64,000 bases of DNA from Candidatus Defluviibacillus avedoerensis (GCA_016703665.1 JADJBS010000001.1:393694-457693), one strand, 5' to 3'; shown: positions 41,935-51,471, counted from the first letter of the stretch. The notes: generated by a model not told the origin, from the letters alone. A program made the numbers and translations.

Positions 41935-42819
41935 ATGAGGGATTGTGTTGACCATGGCAACAGGCGCGGTATTTTGGCCATGGCATTTGCTATGGCTAGC
42001 TTTGTCGCGAACGATGCACTGGTAAAGTTTGTCAGCCAATCCTTGCCCGCAGCGCAGTTGATCTTCCTGCGAGGAGTGTTTGCACTTGCTTTGCTGATGG
42101 CTGCTACCCAAGCCATGGGCCTGCTACGCAAGCCAGCTGAGGGTCGGTTGGGCCCTGTGCAACTGGTGCTACTCAAACCGGTGATCGTGCGCTCTGCCTT
42201 GGATGCCTTGGCGACACTCGTGTACCTGGCGTCATTGTTTCATCTGCCACTTGGAAACGCCACTGCCATCAATATGGCAACGCCCTTGATGATCACGCTA
42301 TTCGTGGTAGTGGTCTGGCGTGAGCAGGTGAGTCCTGGAAGGTGGGTGGCCATCCTGCTGGGTTTTATCGGTGTGCTGATGATTGTTCAGCCTGTCACAG
42401 AAGGCTTTAACTCCTGGGCGCTGCTCTGCTTGGCGGGCACGGCTTTGCATGCAGCGCGTGACATCTGTACCCGTAGCATTCCTGGCAATGTGCCGTCTAT
42501 TTTGATTACCTTAGGAACGGCGATTTCGGTGACCACCCTCTCTGGTGTGCTGAGCCTGATCCAAGGGTGGGAGCCATTTTCGCCATTCCAACTCGGTCTG
42601 CTGGCTGGCGCCAGTGTATTTTTGAGCGTGGGCTATTACCTGCTCATCCTCAGTACGCGGGCGGGCGACATGAGCGTGGTCGCCCCGTTTCGCTACGTGG
42701 GTTTGTTGTTTGCCCTGATTCTTGGCTGGGCAGTATGGGGCGATTTACCCAATGCCCTGGCCTGGGTGGGGATTGTGTTGCTGCTTGGCGCAGGGGTGTA
42801 CATGTTGCGCCGGGCGTGA
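41935..42819 (+). CDS. EamA/DMT-family transporter
   Basis: 294 residues from ATG 41935; an internal ATG at 41980 (MAFAMASFVANDAL) would remove an unconserved leader. Ten hydrophobic helices in two EamA repeats, with FVANDALVKF and LIFLRGVFALALLM near the start and APFRYVGLLFALILGWAVWG in the second repeat. It belongs to the RhaT/S-adenosylmethionine-carrier-like DMT group; the cargo is unknown. It converges with DUF493, 22 bp away. Confidence 0.85.
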   Translation: MRDCVDHGNRRGILAMAFAMASFVANDALVKFVSQSLPAAQLIFLRGVFALALLMAATQAMGLLRKPAEGRLGPVQLVLLKPVIVRSALDALATLVYLASLFHLPLGNATAINMATPLMITLFVVVVWREQVSPGRWVAILLGFIGVLMIVQPVTEGFNSWALLCLAGTALHAARDICTRSIPGNVPSILITLGTAISVTTLSGVLSLIQGWEPFSPFQLGLLAGASVFLSVGYYLLILSTRAGDMSVVAPFRYVGLLFALILGWAVWGDLPNALAWVGIVLLLGAGVYMLRRA

Positions 42820-42841
42820 CCGACACATCGGTTTATCTGCC

Positions 42842-43126
42842 CTACAATACAACTTTCACCATAGGGTGAGTAGAAAGGGTTCGGTACAGTTCATCCAACT
42901 GTGCGCGGGAGGTGGCCAGCACGGTAACAGTCACACCCAAGTAATTGCCGCCTTTGCTAGGTCGTAGTTCAACTTGCGATTCGTCCAAGGCCGGGTCAAA
43001 GTTGCGGCATACGGCAATGACTGCATCTGCAAATCCCTCTACCTTTGCCCCCATGACCTTGATCGGGAACGCGCAAGGGTACTCAATCAGCGAGTCCTTA
43101 CGGGCTGCTGGAGCTGGTTCGCTCAT
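42842..43126 (-). CDS. DUF493 (YbeD-like) family protein
   Basis: 94 residues. The family pattern is seen in LIEYPCAFPIKVMG, the central VELRPSKGGNYLGVTVTV and the C-terminal LYRTLSTHPMVKVVL. These small ACT-like proteins are thought to be regulatory; in many proteobacteria the gene lies beside lipB. Its ATG overlaps the dat stop by 4 bp. lipB and lipA, which I would expect downstream, are absent; a convergent EamA gene lies there instead. Confidence 0.9.
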   Translation of the reverse strand: MSEPAPAARKDSLIEYPCAFPIKVMGAKVEGFADAVIAVCRNFDPALDESQVELRPSKGGNYLGVTVTVLATSRAQLDELYRTLSTHPMVKVVL

Positions 43127-44010
43127 GGCGCGGCCTTGGCTTGTTGATAACCCGCGTAAAGACGCGCATAGACTGGCCCTGGTTTGCCATCTGCGATGGA
43201 TTTGCCATCTAAGCGCGTGACGGGGAGGATCTCTTTGGTGGCGGAGGAGAGCAGCAACTCGTCAGCGCTCAAGACTTCCTCGCGGGTGACACGGCGCAGT
43301 TCAAACGGAATGTCCAGCGACTGGCAGAGTTCTTCCATCAAGCCAAAGCGAATGCCTTCCAGGACAAGGTTGTCCTTGGGCACACCAATGAGTTTGCCGC
43401 CTTTCACAATCCAGACATTGCTGGCAGCGGCTTCGCTCAGGTAGTCGTTGCGGAACATGACGGTCTCAAGGGCGCCTACATCCGCGCTGATTTGTCGCGC
43501 AAATACCGCGCCGAGCAGGCTCACGCTCTTGATATGTGCTTTTTCCCAACGGAAATCATTTGCCGATACGCAGGTGACGCCTTGGGCACGCTGCTCCACA
43601 CTGGGTAACTTCATGGCATTGCTCATGACGAAGATCGTGGGTGGCACACCTTGTGTCATGACATGGTCGCGGACCGCAACGCCACGGGTGACCTGGATGT
43701 ATACCAGTTGCGCTAGTTCATTTGGATTGTCGCCGACGTTTTGAGCGTACTTAGAGACCAACTGATGAGCGATGTCTGCCCATTGAGCAGATGTCAATGG
43801 GTTGTCTATACGCAACTCCTTCAAACTTCGGCCGAGTCGATTCAAGTGCTGCTCCATGCGGAAAGGCTTGCCGCCATAGACAGGAATGACCTCATAAACG
43901 CCGTCGCCGAAAATGAAACCCCGGTCCATCACGCTGATCTTGGCGTCACGGATGGAGCTGTATTCACCGTTGAGGTAACAAGGCAGGTCAGGAAGGTTGT
44001 GGCTGTTCAT
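43123..44010 (-). CDS. dat: D-amino acid aminotransferase (class IV PLP)
   Basis: 295 residues. Fold-type IV features: YLNGEYSSIRDAKISVMDRG with FIFGDGVYEVIPVYGG, the PLP Lys in DFRWEKAHIKSVSLLG, and the phosphate-binding SEAAASNVWIVKGG. It should exchange amino groups between D-amino acids and 2-oxo acids, linked to cell-wall D-Ala/D-Glu metabolism. A branched-chain or 4-amino-4-deoxychorismate role is less likely given the DUF493 partner. First gene of the pair with DUF493. Confidence 0.87.
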   Translation of the reverse strand: MNSHNLPDLPCYLNGEYSSIRDAKISVMDRGFIFGDGVYEVIPVYGGKPFRMEQHLNRLGRSLKELRIDNPLTSAQWADIAHQLVSKYAQNVGDNPNELAQLVYIQVTRGVAVRDHVMTQGVPPTIFVMSNAMKLPSVEQRAQGVTCVSANDFRWEKAHIKSVSLLGAVFARQISADVGALETVMFRNDYLSEAAASNVWIVKGGKLIGVPKDNLVLEGIRFGLMEELCQSLDIPFELRRVTREEVLSADELLLSSATKEILPVTRLDGKSIADGKPGPVYARLYAGYQQAKAAP

Positions 44011-44118
44011 GATGCTATTGTGGCCCGGATTTCGGATGCGTCGAGCCTGCGAATCTCCCCTTTCGCAGACCCAAAACCGAGGTATATCAACATATTCGTC
44101 GTGCCTGAAGCCGCAAAT

Positions 44119-44149
44119 TTGATTTATAGGGCGGGTTTTTACTTATAAT
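44119..44149 (+). promoter_or_regulatory. Putative promoter of the atp operon
   Basis: A perfect -10 TATAAT at 44144-44149, with TTGATT at 44119-44124 as a possible -35 (19-bp spacing, long). It lies about 60 bp before the first ATG of atpI, in the 199-bp gap after the divergent dat gene. Confidence 0.5.
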
Positions 44150-44209
44150 CAAGGGCTTTGCAGAAATTGCAATGGGCCGCAGTGGCCATTTTCTGGATTG
44201 TTCATCTCA

Positions 44210-44692
44210 ATGATGCCAAACATGACCGCTGTAAAGCCTGTGCAAGCCACTTCGGCAAAAATCGAAGACGAAGAAGAATTTAAATCGTTGAGCGCGCAAG
44301 AGGCGCAAGTGTTGAGGGAGAAAAATCCGTCGCTCTCGCCATGGTGGGTAGTGATGGGTCAAGTGGTTGTGGGGCTGGTGGTGGCGTTGGTCGCCTGGGG
44401 CCTGACGGCAGATTCCTCAAAGGGTTGGTCGGCCGCGTGGGGTGCATTGGCAGTTGTAATACCTGCTGCACTTTTTGTGCGTGGTCTGAAAAGTCCTCTG
44501 GCAGCAAGAAATCCAGGCGCCGCGGTGTATGGTTTCTTTTTGTGGGAAACGGTCAAGATAGCCTTGACGCTGACGATGTTGTTCGCAGCGCCAAGAGTGG
44601 TCAATAACCTGAGCTGGCCAGTGATGCTGGTCAGTCTGGTGTTGACGATGAAGGTGTACTGGGTGGCGTTAATTCGTCGCCCAAAACGTTAA
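44210..44692 (+). CDS. atpI: ATP synthase subunit I (AtpI)
   Basis: About 160 residues from ATG 44210; ATGs at 44213 and 44222 are alternatives and none has a strong ribosome site. Four hydrophobic segments (VVVGLVVALVAWGL; WGALAVVIPAALFV; VKIALTLTMLFAA; PVMLVSLVLTMKVYWVALI) follow an acidic N-terminus (KIEDEEEF), as in betaproteobacterial AtpI. It aids assembly of the c-ring. First gene of the atp operon. Confidence 0.88.
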   Translation: MMPNMTAVKPVQATSAKIEDEEEFKSLSAQEAQVLREKNPSLSPWWVVMGQVVVGLVVALVAWGLTADSSKGWSAAWGALAVVIPAALFVRGLKSPLAARNPGAAVYGFFLWETVKIALTLTMLFAAPRVVNNLSWPVMLVSLVLTMKVYWVALIRRPKR

Positions 44693-44768
44693 TGTGAAAG
44701 ACTTTTCTGTCCTAACGTGTTTTGCACGGGAGGCGGTCAAGTTGGGTCTGATGAGGATTTGTTAAAAC

Positions 44769-45638
44769 ATGTCTGCTGAAGCTGCCGTCGCGGATAACGC
44801 CGCCCACCAAGGTCCAACAGCGGGTGAATACATTGTTCACCACCTTACGCATTGGCAAAACCACCCCATGAAGGGTGTGATTGACTTTTCCGTCGTCAAT
44901 TACGACTCCATTTTTTGGTCTGTTCTGACGGGTCTCATTGGGTGCTACATATTGTTTAAGGCTGCCAAGGGCGCTACTGCGGGTGTTCCAGGTCGCTTTC
45001 AGGCAGCTGTGGAAATGTTGGTTGAGTTTGTTGACACCCAGGCCAAGGGTATCGTTCACAACGCCAACAGCCGCAAATTGGTGGCGCCACTTGCTTTGAC
45101 CGTGTTTGTCTGGATTTTCCTGATGAATTCGATGGACTTTTTGCCTGTTGATCTGATTCCCAAGGTGTGGGATTCGATTGCCGGTGGGGGAGGGCATCAC
45201 ACTTACATGCGTGTTGTGCCGACGGCTGACTTATCGGTCACCTTGGGTATGAGCGTCTCGGTTCTCTTAATCTGCATTTTCTACAACATCAAGATCAAGG
45301 GTTTTGGTCACTGGATGCATGAGCTGTTCAGTGCGCCGTTTGGTGCCAAGCTAGGCCCTATCAACTTTCTGTTCCAGATGATTGAGTTCATCGCAAAGAC
45401 GGTTTCTCACGGCATGCGACTGTTCGGCAATATGTACGCTGGCGAATTGGTGTTCATGTTGATCGCGCTGATGGGCAGTGCCTTGGCGGCATCTGCATCC
45501 GGCATCATGCTGCCGATTGCCCATATCATTGCAGGTTCTGTCTGGTCGATCTTCCACATTCTGATTGTGGGCTTGCAGGCTTTTGTGTTCATGATGTTGA
45601 CCCTGGTTTATGTGGGTCAGGCACACGACGCACACTGA
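44769..45638 (+). CDS. atpB: ATP synthase F0 subunit a
   Basis: 289 residues, membrane protein forming the proton half-channels. The essential Arg lies in SHGMRLFGNMYAGEL, and the C-terminal helix (LIVGLQAFVFMMLTLVYVGQ) is intact. The N-terminal part includes a His-rich periplasmic stretch (EYIVHHLTHWQNHP). 76 bp after atpI; same transcript. Confidence 0.97.
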   Translation: MSAEAAVADNAAHQGPTAGEYIVHHLTHWQNHPMKGVIDFSVVNYDSIFWSVLTGLIGCYILFKAAKGATAGVPGRFQAAVEMLVEFVDTQAKGIVHNANSRKLVAPLALTVFVWIFLMNSMDFLPVDLIPKVWDSIAGGGGHHTYMRVVPTADLSVTLGMSVSVLLICIFYNIKIKGFGHWMHELFSAPFGAKLGPINFLFQMIEFIAKTVSHGMRLFGNMYAGELVFMLIALMGSALAASASGIMLPIAHIIAGSVWSIFHILIVGLQAFVFMMLTLVYVGQAHDAH

Positions 45639-45692
45639 TTTCGTTTTTCCCTTTCCATTCACTATTAACTTTTTTATCCACAGGAGCTTTAA

Positions 45693-45941
45693 ATGGAACA
45701 CGTACTCGGCTTTGTCGCATTGGCAGCTGGCTTAATCATTGGTCTGGGCGCTATCGGCGCTTGTATCGGTATCGGCATCATGGGCAGCAAGTACCTCGAA
45801 GCAGCTGCCCGCCAGCCTGAACTTATGAACGAATTGCAAGGCAAGATGTTCGTTTTGGCCGGTCTGATCGACGCTTCCTTCCTGATTGGCGTTGGTATCG
45901 CCATGATGTTCGCGTTCGCCAACCCCTTCATCTTGAAGTAA
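45693..45941 (+). CDS. atpE: ATP synthase F0 subunit c
   Basis: 82 residues, hairpin of two helices. The first has the GxGxG-type packing (GLIIGLGAIGACIGIGIMG), the polar loop is ARQPE, and the proton-carrying acid is the Asp in LAGLIDASFLIG. An AGGAG ribosome site precedes the start, as expected for the most abundant subunit. Confidence 0.97.
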   Translation: MEHVLGFVALAAGLIIGLGAIGACIGIGIMGSKYLEAAARQPELMNELQGKMFVLAGLIDASFLIGVGIAMMFAFANPFILK

Positions 45942-45971
45942 TCCGAAGTCAAACGCTAGAAAGGTGTTGTC

Positions 45972-46442
45972 GTGAGCATTAACGCAACCCTGTTCGTCCA
46001 AGCGATTGTTTTTGCGATCCTGGTGTGGTTCACGATGAAGTTCGTGTGGCCGCCCATCGCGACTGCTTTGGATGAACGTGCCAAGAAAATCTCTGACGGT
46101 CTGGCCGCTGCCGACAAAGCCAAGTCTGAACTCTCCGCTGCCAATAAGCGTGTAGAAGATGAACTGGCCAAGTCTCGCAACGAAAACGCAGCACGCCTGG
46201 CTGATGCCGAGCGTCGTGCGCAAGCCATCGTGGAAGAGGCCAAGGCCAAAGCCACGGAAGAGGGCAACAAGATTGTTGCCGCCGCCAAAGCTGAAGCTGA
46301 TCAACAATCCGTCAAGGCGCGCGAGCAATTGCGTGAGCAGGTGGCCGCATTGGCCGTCAAGGGCGCAGAGCAGATTCTTCGCAAAGAAGTGAATGCCAGC
46401 GTTCATGCCGACCTGCTGGGTCGCCTGAAGACTGAGCTGTAA
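45972..46442 (+). CDS. atpF: ATP synthase F0 subunit b
   Basis: 156 residues from a GTG at 45972 with an AAAGG ribosome site. One N-terminal helix (LFVQAIVFAILVWFTMKFVW) followed by a long charged coiled coil (DERAKKISDGLAAADKAKSE onward) that forms the peripheral stalk. Length is typical for one of two identical b subunits. Confidence 0.96.
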   Translation: MSINATLFVQAIVFAILVWFTMKFVWPPIATALDERAKKISDGLAAADKAKSELSAANKRVEDELAKSRNENAARLADAERRAQAIVEEAKAKATEEGNKIVAAAKAEADQQSVKAREQLREQVAALAVKGAEQILRKEVNASVHADLLGRLKTEL

Positions 46443-46456
46443 GAGAGGGCGTCACC

Positions 46457-46993
46457 ATGGCTGAATTGGCTACCATTGCCCGCCCTTATGCTGACGCGCT
46501 GTTCAAGGCTGTGAGTGCAGCTGACGCTCCTGGCGTTGCTGCACAAGTCGCCGAGCTGGCGGCCATTGCGGCTAACCCGCAGTTGCGACAGTTTTCGGAC
46601 AGTCCCAAGACGCAGGCAAACCAGGTGTTTGATCTGATCACCGGGGTCGCTGCAAAGCTGAACCTGGGTGACTCGGCCAAGAACTTCCTGCGCGCCGTGA
46701 TAGACAACGGTCGCCTGGATGCGCTGCCCGAAATCGCTGCGCAATTCCAGCGCCTGGTCAATAGCCGCTCTGGTGTATCGGATGCAGTGGTGAACAGTGC
46801 GTTTCCCATTGACACCGGTGCTATGGCGGAACTCGGTGCGGTGCTTGAAAGGCGCTTTGGCCGCAAGCTCCAACTCTCGGTGAACCTGGACCCTGCCTTA
46901 ATTGGTGGAATCCGAGTTGTGGTGGGAGACGAGGTGCTCGACACCTCGGTCAAGGCCCGTCTGGAACAAATGAAAGTTGCGCTGACCGCCTGA
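46457..46993 (+). CDS. atpH: ATP synthase F1 subunit delta
   Basis: 178 residues. The N-terminal helical bundle (ATIARPYADALFKAV) and the C-terminal beta region (DPALIGGIRVVVGDEVLDTS) match the OSCP/delta family. It ties the peripheral stalk to the alpha/beta head. 14 bp after atpF. Confidence 0.96.
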   Translation: MAELATIARPYADALFKAVSAADAPGVAAQVAELAAIAANPQLRQFSDSPKTQANQVFDLITGVAAKLNLGDSAKNFLRAVIDNGRLDALPEIAAQFQRLVNSRSGVSDAVVNSAFPIDTGAMAELGAVLERRFGRKLQLSVNLDPALIGGIRVVVGDEVLDTSVKARLEQMKVALTA

Positions 46994-47029
46994 ACGCGGG
47001 GTGCCCATTAACGAAAGAAGGAAAGAGTC

Positions 47030-48568
47030 ATGCAACTCAATCCCGCAGAAATCTCTGAACTGATCAAGAGCCGTATTGAAGGTCTGGCAGCCAGCACAGA
47101 CATTCGCAACCAGGGCACCGTGATTTCGGTGACCGACGGTATTGTCCGCATCCACGGTCTGTCTGACGTGATGCAGGGCGAAATGTTGGAATTCCCCGGC
47201 AACACCTTTGGCTTGGCCCTGAACCTCGAGCGCGACTCTGTCGGCGCCGTGATTTTGGGTGAGTACGAGCACATCTCCGAAGGCGACACCGTCAAGTGCA
47301 CGGGCCGTATTCTGGAAGTGCCCGTTGGTCCCGAACTGATTGGCCGCGTGGTGAACGCTCTGGGTCAGCCGATTGACGGCAAGGGCCCGATCAACGCCAA
47401 GATGACTGACAAGATCGAAAAGGTCGCTCCAGGCGTTATCGCACGTAAGTCTGTTGACCAGCCAGTACAAACTGGTCTGAAGTCCATCGACTCCATGGTG
47501 CCAATTGGCCGTGGTCAGCGCGAATTGATCATTGGTGACCGCCAGACCGGTAAGACCGCTGTGGCCATCGACGCCATCATCAACCAGAAGGGTCAGAACA
47601 TGACCTGCGTTTACGTCGCGATTGGCCAAAAGGCCTCGTCGATCAAGAACGTGGTGCGTGCCCTGGAACAAGCTGGCGCAATGGAATACACCATTGTGGT
47701 GGCTGCTTCCGCATCTGAATCTGCTGCGATGCAGTATGTGTCGGCCTACTCTGGCTGCACCATGGGCGAGTACTTCCGTGACCGTGGTCAAGATGCATTG
47801 ATCGTTTATGACGATCTGTCCAAGCAAGCTGTTGCTTACCGTCAAGTGTCTTTGTTGCTGCGCCGCCCACCAGGCCGTGAGGCTTATCCTGGCGACGTGT
47901 TCTATCTCCACAGCCGTCTGCTTGAACGTGCAGCCCGCGTGAGCGCTGAATACGTTGAGAAGTTCACCAACGGTGAAGTCAAGGGTAAGACAGGTTCGTT
48001 GACTGCATTGCCAATCATCGAAACACAAGCCGGTGACGTGTCTGCGTTCGTTCCAACCAACGTGATTTCGATCACTGACGGACAGATCTTCCTGGAAACC
48101 TCGCTGTTCAACGCGGGTATCCGTCCTGCGATTAACGCCGGTATCTCGGTGTCTCGTGTGGGTTCTGCTGCTCAGACCAAGGTGGTGAAGGCTCAGTCCG
48201 GCGGTATCCGTAACGACTTGGCTCAGTACCGTGAATTGGCCGCTTTCGCGCAATTCGCCTCTGACCTTGACGAGGCTACCCGCAAGCAGTTGGATCGTGG
48301 TGCTCGCGTGACCGAACTCTTGAAGCAAAAGCAGTACAGCCCACTGTCCATCTCCATGATGAGTGCGTCGCTGTTCGCTGTGAACAAGGGCTTCATGGAC
48401 GACGTCGAGGTTAAAAAGATTCTGTCCTTTGAACATGGTTTGCATGCTTACCTCAAGGACAAGCACGCTGCCCTGCTCAGCAAAATTGAAGACAGCAAGG
48501 CCATGGACAAGGATGCTGAGGCTGAATTGAACACGGCTGTGGCTGCGTTCAAGAAATCTTTTGCTTGA
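47030..48568 (+). CDS. atpA: ATP synthase F1 subunit alpha
   Basis: 512 residues, standard length. Walker A is GDRQTGKTAVAID, and the Walker-B region DALIVYDDLSKQAVAYR and the arginine-finger segment near PAINAGISVSRVGSAAQ are intact. Non-catalytic nucleotide-binding subunit of F1. An AAGGAAAGAG ribosome site precedes ATG 47030. Confidence 0.98.
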   Translation: MQLNPAEISELIKSRIEGLAASTDIRNQGTVISVTDGIVRIHGLSDVMQGEMLEFPGNTFGLALNLERDSVGAVILGEYEHISEGDTVKCTGRILEVPVGPELIGRVVNALGQPIDGKGPINAKMTDKIEKVAPGVIARKSVDQPVQTGLKSIDSMVPIGRGQRELIIGDRQTGKTAVAIDAIINQKGQNMTCVYVAIGQKASSIKNVVRALEQAGAMEYTIVVAASASESAAMQYVSAYSGCTMGEYFRDRGQDALIVYDDLSKQAVAYRQVSLLLRRPPGREAYPGDVFYLHSRLLERAARVSAEYVEKFTNGEVKGKTGSLTALPIIETQAGDVSAFVPTNVISITDGQIFLETSLFNAGIRPAINAGISVSRVGSAAQTKVVKAQSGGIRNDLAQYRELAAFAQFASDLDEATRKQLDRGARVTELLKQKQYSPLSISMMSASLFAVNKGFMDDVEVKKILSFEHGLHAYLKDKHAALLSKIEDSKAMDKDAEAELNTAVAAFKKSFA

Positions 48569-48595
48569 TTCTGAACCTACCCAAAGGAGCTTCTA

Positions 48596-49480
48596 ATGGC
48601 TGCAGGTAAGGAATTACGCACCAAGATCAAATCGGTGGAGAACACCAAGAAGATCACCAAGGCCATGGAAATGATCTCGGTCTCCAAAATGCGCAAGGCG
48701 CAGGAGCGTATGCGCGCTGCCCGCCCTTACAGCACGAAGATCCGTGACATTGACACCAACCTTGGTGAAGCCAAGCCCGAGAACGTGCACAGTTTCATGA
48801 AGACCAATGATGGTAAGTCCGTCGGTCTGATTGTGGTGACCACGGACAAGGGCTTGTGCGGTGGCCTCAACACCAACTTGCTGCGTATCGTCACAGCCAA
48901 GTTGCGTGAGACGCAAACTGCTGGTAAGACTACCAAGGCGGTGGCCATTGGCAGCAAAGGTTTAGGTTTCTTGAACCGTGTAGGTGCCAGCGTCGTATCG
49001 CATGTTACCCATCTAGGCGACAAGCCGCACCTGGACAAATTGATTGGGCCCGTCAAGGTCTTGCTCGATGCATATGTCAAGGGTGAGGTCAGTGCAGTGC
49101 ACTTGTGCTACAACAAGTTCGTCAGCACCATGAAGCAAGAGCCTGTGGTGGAGCAGTTGCTGCCATTGTCTGCTGCCAAGATGGAAGCTGAAAGCAAGGC
49201 AGAAGGCAAGCAGCACGCTTGGGACTACATCTACGAACCGGATGCACAAACCGTCATTGACGACCTACTCGTGCGCTATGTCGAAGCACTGGTTTACCAG
49301 GCTCTGGCAGAAAACATGGCGTCCGAACATGCTGCCCGCATGGTGGCAATGAAGGCGGCTACCGACAACGCCGGCAATGTGATTGCCGAACTCAAGCTGG
49401 TTTACAACAAGACCCGTCAGGCTGCGATTACCAAAGAGCTGTCTGAAATCGTGTCTGGCGCAGCTGCGATCAGCGGTTGA
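48596..49480 (+). CDS. atpG: ATP synthase F1 subunit gamma
   Basis: 294 residues. The N-terminal helix (ELRTKIKSVENTKKITKAME) and the C-terminal helix (VYNKTRQAAITKELSEIVSG) form the rotating coiled coil, and TTDKGLCGGLNTNL is conserved in the globular part. Rotor shaft of F1. AAAGGAG precedes the start. Confidence 0.97.
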   Translation: MAAGKELRTKIKSVENTKKITKAMEMISVSKMRKAQERMRAARPYSTKIRDIDTNLGEAKPENVHSFMKTNDGKSVGLIVVTTDKGLCGGLNTNLLRIVTAKLRETQTAGKTTKAVAIGSKGLGFLNRVGASVVSHVTHLGDKPHLDKLIGPVKVLLDAYVKGEVSAVHLCYNKFVSTMKQEPVVEQLLPLSAAKMEAESKAEGKQHAWDYIYEPDAQTVIDDLLVRYVEALVYQALAENMASEHAARMVAMKAATDNAGNVIAELKLVYNKTRQAAITKELSEIVSGAAAISG

Positions 49481-49518
49481 GCGGCGTCTAAACAAATTCG
49501 AAAGTATTGGAGCGAATT

Positions 49519-50919
49519 ATGCAAGCCCAAGGAAAAATTGTTCAGTGTATTGGCGCCGTGGTTGACGTGGAGTTTCCGCGTGATCAGATGCCTAAGGTGT
49601 ATGACGCGCTCAAGATGGAAGGCTCTCCGCTGACCCTGGAAGTGCAGCAGCAACTGGGTGACGGCATTGTGCGTACCATTGCGCTCGGTTCATCCGATGG
49701 CCTGCGCCGTGGCCTGACCGTGTACAACACCGGTGCCCAAATTACCGTGCCTGTTGGCAAGGCAACACTGGGTCGCATCATGGACGTGCTCGGTACGCCT
49801 ATTGACGAACGCGGCCCTGTCAGCCAGGAACTGACTGCTTCCATTCACCGTAAAGCCCCCGCTTACGACGAACTAAGCCCCTCGCAAGAACTGCTGGAGA
49901 CCGGCATCAAGGTGATTGACTTGGTTTGCCCGTTCGCCAAGGGGGGCAAGGTGGGTCTGTTCGGTGGTGCCGGTGTGGGCAAGACCGTGAACATGATGGA
50001 ACTCATCAACAACATCGCCAAAGCGCACAGCGGTTTGTCCGTATTCGCTGGTGTGGGTGAACGTACCCGTGAAGGTAACGACTTCTACCACGAGATGGCC
50101 GATTCTGGCGTCGTGAATCTTGAGAACCTCCCTGAGTCCAAAGTGGCGATGGTGTACGGTCAGATGAACGAACCCCCAGGAAACCGTCTGCGCGTGGCTT
50201 TAACCGGTCTGACCATTGCTGAGTCTTTCCGTGACGAAGGCAAGGATGTGCTGTTCTTCGTGGACAACATCTACCGCTATACATTGGCCGGTACAGAAGT
50301 GTCCGCTTTGTTGGGTCGTATGCCTTCTGCTGTGGGTTACCAGCCTACATTGGCTGAAGAAATGGGCCGTCTGCAAGAGCGTATTACCTCGACCAAGGTG
50401 GGCTCTATCACTTCCATCCAGGCCGTTTACGTTCCTGCCGATGACTTGACCGACCCGTCTCCTGCGACAACCTTCGCTCACTTGGACTCCACTGTTGTGT
50501 TGTCTCGTGACATCGCTTCGCTGGGTATTTACCCCGCTGTGGACCCACTGGACTCTACAAGTCGTCAGCTGGACCCGCTGGTTGTGGGTGCTGATCACTA
50601 TGAAACCGCACGTGCTGTGCAAGGTACGTTGCAACGCTACCGCGAACTGCGCGACATCATCGCGATCATGGGTATGGACGACTTGGCTCCTGAAGACAAG
50701 TTGGCTGTGGCCCGTGCCCGTAAGATTCAGCGTTTCCTGAGCCAACCATTCCACGTGGCCGAAGTGTTTACCGGCAGCCCTGGTAAGTATGTGACCCTGG
50801 CTGAAACCATTCGCGGCTTCAAGATGATTGTGGGCGGTGAATGCGATCACTTGCCAGAGCAGGCCTTCTACATGGTTGGCACCATCGACGAAGCGTTCGA
50901 AAAAGCCAAGAAAATCTAA
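49519..50919 (+). CDS. atpD: ATP synthase F1 subunit beta
   Basis: 466 residues from ATG 49519 (MQAQGKIVQCIGAVVDVEF), which has a GGAG ribosome site; a TTG at 49507 in frame is not needed. Catalytic P-loop GGAGVGKTVNMME, catalytic Glu in GVGERTREGNDFY, DELSEED-like EDKLAVARARK. Catalytic subunit of F1. Confidence 0.98.
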   Translation: MQAQGKIVQCIGAVVDVEFPRDQMPKVYDALKMEGSPLTLEVQQQLGDGIVRTIALGSSDGLRRGLTVYNTGAQITVPVGKATLGRIMDVLGTPIDERGPVSQELTASIHRKAPAYDELSPSQELLETGIKVIDLVCPFAKGGKVGLFGGAGVGKTVNMMELINNIAKAHSGLSVFAGVGERTREGNDFYHEMADSGVVNLENLPESKVAMVYGQMNEPPGNRLRVALTGLTIAESFRDEGKDVLFFVDNIYRYTLAGTEVSALLGRMPSAVGYQPTLAEEMGRLQERITSTKVGSITSIQAVYVPADDLTDPSPATTFAHLDSTVVLSRDIASLGIYPAVDPLDSTSRQLDPLVVGADHYETARAVQGTLQRYRELRDIIAIMGMDDLAPEDKLAVARARKIQRFLSQPFHVAEVFTGSPGKYVTLAETIRGFKMIVGGECDHLPEQAFYMVGTIDEAFEKAKKI

Positions 50920-50952
50920 GCTCGGTTATTCAACCGAGCAGATAGGAAACCT

Positions 50953-51369
50953 ATGAGCACCATCCACGTTGATGTTGTCAGTGCCGAAGAATCCATCTTC
51001 TCCGGCGAGGCCAAGTTTGTGGCTTTGCCAGGTGAAGCGGGCGAGCTCGGCATCTATCCGCGCCATACACCCCTCATTACCCGAATCAAACCTGGTTCGG
51101 TTCGCATTGAGAAGGCAGATGGCACAGAAGAATTCGTCTTCGTTGCTGGCGGTATTCTGGAAGTGCAACCTAACTGCGTCACCGTCTTGTCTGACACAGC
51201 CATCCGTGGCAAGGATCTGGACGACGAAAAAGCCAACGCAGCCAAGGTAGCAGCCGAGGAGGCCGTCAAGAACGCGAAGACTGAACTGGATTTGGCCCGG
51301 GCACAGTCTGAATTGGCGATCATGGCAGCGCAGATTTCTGCTCTGCGTAAATTCCGTCAGAAAAAGTAA
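50953..51369 (+). CDS. atpC: ATP synthase F1 subunit epsilon
   Basis: 138 residues: N-terminal beta-barrel (IHVDVVSAEESIFSGEAKFV; LGIYPRHTPLITRIKPG) and a C-terminal two-helix domain (about 88-138) that can inhibit ATP hydrolysis. Last gene of the operon, followed 29 bp later by a terminator. Confidence 0.97.
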   Translation: MSTIHVDVVSAEESIFSGEAKFVALPGEAGELGIYPRHTPLITRIKPGSVRIEKADGTEEFVFVAGGILEVQPNCVTVLSDTAIRGKDLDDEKANAAKVAAEEAVKNAKTELDLARAQSELAIMAAQISALRKFRQKK

Positions 51370-51397
51370 GATATTCTTTTTTCCGCTGCGAACAAGC

Positions 51398-51428
51398 AAG
51401 CCGCTGCAGAAATGCTAGCGGCTTTTTT
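51398..51428 (+). terminator. Rho-independent terminator of the atp operon
   Basis: Stem AAGCCGCT (51398-51405) pairs with AGCGGCTT (51417-51424) around an 11-base loop, followed by a run of six T (51423-51428). Confidence 0.85.
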
Positions 51429-51471
51429 GTTTAAGAACCCAATTAGTGAAATCTCGGCACAAACTAAAACC

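Noticed and set aside
46898..48466. A 522-codon open frame on the minus strand opposite atpA.
   Set aside because: It is antisense to the highly conserved atpA and its translation has no recognisable domain; long antisense frames are common in genes of this codon usage.
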